From: Chersky-267 sp034666965
GTDB lineage: Bacteria > Chloroflexota > Limnocylindria > Limnocylindrales > CSP1-4
Direction of reading: 5' to 3'
DNA length: 64,000 bases
Assembly (NCBI GenBank): GCA_034666965.1
Contig: JAXDKT010000122.1
Location: 1 to 64,000 of the forward strand
The notes under the pieces were generated by a model. That model had not been told where the DNA came from. It searched no databases and saw only the letters and a list, made by a program, of their open reading frames with translations. Both the position numbers and the translations under genes were made by a program. Positions 61,361 to 64,000 of the stretch are shown here, piece by piece. Numbering within the stretch: position 1 is the first letter of the stretch; the number at the start of each line of letters is the position of its first letter.

Positions 61361-61978
61361 GTGCCGTTCGACTTCCTGAAGAAGAACAAGCCTTCCCCGA
61401 CGGAGGCCGGGCCGATCCCGACCGCGGCGGATGCCGCGGGGGAGACCCAGATCGTCGCCTTCGACGGCTTGACCGAGGAATGGCGGCTGGTCGGGGCAAT
61501 GCGACTCGACGGCCGTCTCTCGGACATCCTCAATCGGCGCGAGTCGATCCCGATCAGCGACGTCTCGTGGGCGCCGATCGACGGTTCGGAGCCGTTCAGC
61601 CCGGCTCCCGGCCTGAAGGCCATCGATCCCTACGATCTCATCGTCGTCCTGGCCGGCGCGACCACCCTGCCCCTGATGAGCGAGGACGAGAAGGCCGCGC
61701 ACCGGATCCACAAGATCAGCTACGACGTGGCCCTCGAGGTCCCGCCGTTCAAGGTCATTGGCACGGTCTACCTGTTCCCGGGCTCCGAGCCCGAACGTCT
61801 CCTGGATCGGGCCACCGAGATGTTCGTCCCGGTTACCGACGCGCTGGCATTCCTGGGCGAGCAGCAGATCGGCGAGACCGAGGTCGACACGTTCCTGGTC
61901 AACCGGAGCTACTTGCGTGGGGTCGAGCAGGTCGACCGCCGCGCGCGCCACGGGCAGGCCCGCCCGCCCTCGGGCTAA
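61361..61978 (+). CDS. conserved-looking soluble protein of unknown function
   Basis: The 205-aa protein starts PFDFLKKNKPSP and continues with a compact alpha/beta domain: VAFDGLTEEWRLVGAMRLDGRLSDILNRRESIPISDVSW, then YDVALEVPPFKVIGTVYLFPGSEPERLL, and FVPVTDALAFLGEQQIGETEVDTFLVNRSYLRGVEQVD. No membrane segment or signal peptide is seen. I do not recognise the family. GTG 61361 lies 1 nt after the acs stop with GAGGAG overlapping acs, so co-expression is likely. Its TAA overlaps the convergent gene's stop. Confidence 0.65.
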   Translation: MPFDFLKKNKPSPTEAGPIPTAADAAGETQIVAFDGLTEEWRLVGAMRLDGRLSDILNRRESIPISDVSWAPIDGSEPFSPAPGLKAIDPYDLIVVLAGATTLPLMSEDEKAAHRIHKISYDVALEVPPFKVIGTVYLFPGSEPERLLDRATEMFVPVTDALAFLGEQQIGETEVDTFLVNRSYLRGVEQVDRRARHGQARPPSG

Positions 61979-63234
61979 GCCCGAGCAGCCTCCTTGGCGC
62001 GCCCGAAGATGGCCCGCAGGGCCGGTCGTCCGTTGGCCGCGACCGGCTCGGGCGACTCCCTCTCGATCCCGAGAAGCCGATCGGCCAGGACGTCGAAGTC
62101 CTCGGTCACCTTCTCACGGGGGAACTGCTCGACCACCGAATGGCCCTCGTTCGCGGCCCGCACGAACAGCAGCCCGCCCGAGCGGATGAGGGCCAATGCC
62201 GGCATCCCGACGGTCCGTTCCATGTCCGCCACGGACACGCCGCTGTTGGCCCGGTTGACGACCATCGCCAGCTTGTCGCGAACGCCCAGCTCGGCGGCGA
62301 CGCCACCGAACTGGACACCGGCCCGCAGGGCGGGGACGTCGGGCGTGATCGGGACCAGGATCCGGTCGGCGCGCTCGAAGACGGCCCGGTTGAGCGGTCC
62401 GTATGACGGGTGCATGTCCACGATGACGAAGTCGTAGCCGCGGCGCGAGAATGCCAGGGCGTTGCCGACCTGGTCCGGGTCGAGCTTGTCGCTCTCGAGC
62501 GGCTGCGTGGTCAGGACGGCAACCTGGAGACCGTTGGGGTGGTGCGTCGCCAGCTGGGCCAGCGTTCGCGGCTCGACCCCTTCGTGGCGGTCGTCCTCCC
62601 ACGCATCGTCGACGGTCTTGATCTGGTCGAGCCCGAGCGAGCTGGCGATGTGGCCGGTCACGGTGTCGGCATCGACCAGCAGGACTCTCTGCCCGTGTCG
62701 GACCTGGAGCGCCGTCGCGAGGTTCATCGAGATGGTCGTCTTGCCCACGCCACCCTTGGGATTGAAGACGGCCACGATGGTGGCGCGCTTGGCGCCGCCA
62801 CCGGGCAGGGTCAAGCCCTCGTCGGACTCGATGACCGCACTCGTCCCGTCGTCGACGGTCTGGGACCGGATCAGCATCGCTTCGACCCGCCAGCGAAGCG
62901 CATCGGGCGAGTACGGCCGGGTGAAGTACTCATCGCTGTTGCTCGCCCGGTTGCCCGGGCCGGTCAGCTTCTCGAGCGCGCGTGGCGACACGACCATCAG
63001 AGCCGGGATGTCCCGGCCCCCTTCGTGCAGCAGCGAGTAGATCTCGATCGACTTGTCGAAGTCGCTCTCACCGTCGAGCACGGCCAGGGCGAACTCGCGC
63101 CGGGACTCGAGCAGCGTCGCGAACTCATCGGCGGAGGACACCGGCACGACGTCGTAGCCGGCCAGGGCAAGCTCGTGCTCGACTGGGCGCAACTCCTCGG
63201 CGGGCAGCGCCAGGGCAACGGTCAGACGGGCCAT
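61975..63234 (-). CDS. CpaE/MinD-like ATPase with receiver-like N-terminus
   Basis: The 419-aa protein has an N-terminal CheY-like domain (about residues 1-125; LAVLDGESDFDKSIEIYSLL, ALMVVSP). A MinD/ParA ATPase follows with the deviant Walker A KGGVGKTT, VLLVDADTVTGHIASSLG, FVIVDMHPSYGPLNRAVF and a NRANSGVS motif. This arrangement is that of CpaE/TadZ, which places Flp/Tad pilus machinery at the pole. No pilus gene is in the window, so another localisation role is possible. Operonic with the incomplete gene upstream (32-nt gap). Stops overlap head-on at 61975-61978. Confidence 0.85.
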   Translation of the reverse strand: MARLTVALALPAEELRPVEHELALAGYDVVPVSSADEFATLLESRREFALAVLDGESDFDKSIEIYSLLHEGGRDIPALMVVSPRALEKLTGPGNRASNSDEYFTRPYSPDALRWRVEAMLIRSQTVDDGTSAVIESDEGLTLPGGGAKRATIVAVFNPKGGVGKTTISMNLATALQVRHGQRVLLVDADTVTGHIASSLGLDQIKTVDDAWEDDRHEGVEPRTLAQLATHHPNGLQVAVLTTQPLESDKLDPDQVGNALAFSRRGYDFVIVDMHPSYGPLNRAVFERADRILVPITPDVPALRAGVQFGGVAAELGVRDKLAMVVNRANSGVSVADMERTVGMPALALIRSGGLLFVRAANEGHSVVEQFPREKVTEDFDVLADRLLGIERESPEPVAANGRPALRAIFGRAKEAARA

Positions 63235-63265
63235 TGAGGGTCTGGTTCGATCCGGCCGAACCGGA

Positions 63266-64000
63266 TCAGCCCTCGGACTCGGGGTCCCGCGCGCTGACGT
63301 TGACCACGCCGTCGCCGGTGCCCGTCACGCGTGCCTCGAAGCCCGGCAGACTCGGGATGGCATCGGCCAGGACCACGTTGCCGCCATGAGCGACCTTGAA
63401 CACGAACTCGCCGTCGGGGCCGGACGACACCCCGACCGACTGGACCCCCGTGATCCGCCCGATATGGCGCTTGAAGCTGGCAATGCTGGCGACGCTGACC
63501 AGGCCAGTCACGACGACCTGGCTGGTGGCTCCGGCCTTGGCCGCGTCCGCAGGCGCTGTCGGCGCCGCCGAGTCGGGCGTCGAGGACTCGACGGGCGGGA
63601 CGAGGCCGGCGAGGCGAGCCGCCAGGGCCCCGTCGTCGATCGTCGGGATCTCGTCATCGGAGTTCGCGGCGGCAGATGCCGCGGCCTCCGCTTCGGCCGC
63701 GTCCAGATTGGGGCCCAGGCCCAGCGCGGCAAGGCGGGGGTCCGCCGGGTCGGATGCGCCGGCCTCGTCGGCGTCGGGTTCGGTCTCGACCTCGGCGGCG
63801 GCGTAGGCGGCCTCGATGGCGGCCATGGCCGCCTCGACCGCGGCTCGATCGTCCTGGACCGCGAAGGGCACCTCCTGGCCCTGGTCGGGCTCGGTCGCCA
63901 TCTCGGTGGCCGGCTCGGTCACGCGCCTGGCGGCAGTTTGCGGCGCCGGCTCAGTGACCGGCCCGCCGGGCACCGGTGCCTTCGACTCGGGCGCTTCCGG
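63266..64000 (-). CDS. partial protein: acidic Ala-rich linker and C-terminal HMA-like domain
   Basis: The reading frame is open to the right edge, so the gene's start lies outside the window. The visible 244 residues have a long Ala/Glu/Pro-rich disordered part and then a small alpha/beta domain near the end: VVVTGLVSVASIASFKRHIGRITGVQSVGVSSGPDGEFVFKVAHGGNVVLADAIPSLPGF. The pattern looks like a ferredoxin-like adaptor domain. It is upstream of, and probably co-transcribed with, the CpaE-like ATPase gene. The function is not identified. Confidence 0.6.
   Translation of the reverse strand, partial: PEAPESKAPVPGGPVTEPAPQTAARRVTEPATEMATEPDQGQEVPFAVQDDRAAVEAAMAAIEAAYAAAEVETEPDADEAGASDPADPRLAALGLGPNLDAAEAEAAASAAANSDDEIPTIDDGALAARLAGLVPPVESSTPDSAAPTAPADAAKAGATSQVVVTGLVSVASIASFKRHIGRITGVQSVGVSSGPDGEFVFKVAHGGNVVLADAIPSLPGFEARVTGTGDGVVNVSARDPESEG

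Overview
The window is a very GC-rich bacterial chromosome segment (roughly 70 % GC by eye), densely coded on both strands. Many gene pairs overlap by 1 or 4 nt (GTGA, ATGA or TGATG junctions). No rRNA, tRNA, CRISPR array, transposase or phage gene was recognised. Gene content, GTG-rich starts and apparent leaderless promoters would fit a high-GC Chloroflexota lineage; Actinobacteria cannot be excluded from sequence reading alone.

Region 1 (0.3-30.6 kb) is a large surface-glycan locus, apart from an embedded toxin-antitoxin pair. It encodes two LytR-CpsA-Psr (LCP) ligases, a polyprenyl-phosphate sugar transferase, O-antigen polymerase/ligase-like proteins, GT-C type membrane glycosyltransferases, several GT2 and GT4 enzymes, two Wzx-like flippases and two hexapeptide acetyltransferases. 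A three-gene cassette (20.2-22.5 kb) is predicted to make a dTDP-3-acetamido-3,6-dideoxyhexose (Fuc3NAc or Qui3NAc). A four-gene operon (25.7-30.6 kb) encodes an SQD1-like UDP-sulfoquinovose synthase, an epimerase, a flippase and a glycosyltransferase. A Fic-type toxin with a ribbon-helix-helix antitoxin (24.6-25.6 kb) sits in the middle with its own promoter and operator-like direct repeats.

Region 2 (30.7-37.6 kb) has a metallo-beta-lactamase/double-rhodanese protein divergent from the SQD1 operon. It is followed by about 2.3 kb rich in tandem repeats and two pairs of a 25-bp inverted motif, which bracket an HTH gene. Next comes a predicted magnesium uptake operon: an NRAMP-fold transporter lacking the canonical metal motifs, preceded by a soluble PRC-MgtE_N-CBS sensor with a leader of about 210 nt.

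Region 3 (37.6-64 kb) is mostly housekeeping and signalling. It holds two GGDEF proteins with I-sites, an MFS permease, PolX, a kinase-like phosphotransferase with a cupin, a PLP desulfhydrase-like enzyme, a TPR protein and a DinB-like protein. It also holds a large protein combining a degenerate DNA-methylase architecture with a possible PD-(D/E)XK-like C-terminus, a DUF885 peptidase-like protein, an ankyrin protein, a class III aminotransferase with an IclR regulator, an MscS channel, acetyl-CoA synthetase, and a CpaE/MinD-like ATPase beside an incomplete gene at the right edge.

Three patterns cross gene boundaries. First, TANNNT hexamers lie exactly 6 nt upstream of nine start codons, predicting leaderless mRNAs. 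Second, three genes have the DNA around their own stop codon repeated in tandem downstream. Third, the four-copy 25-bp motif at 32.4-34.2 kb matches no class of element I recognise.
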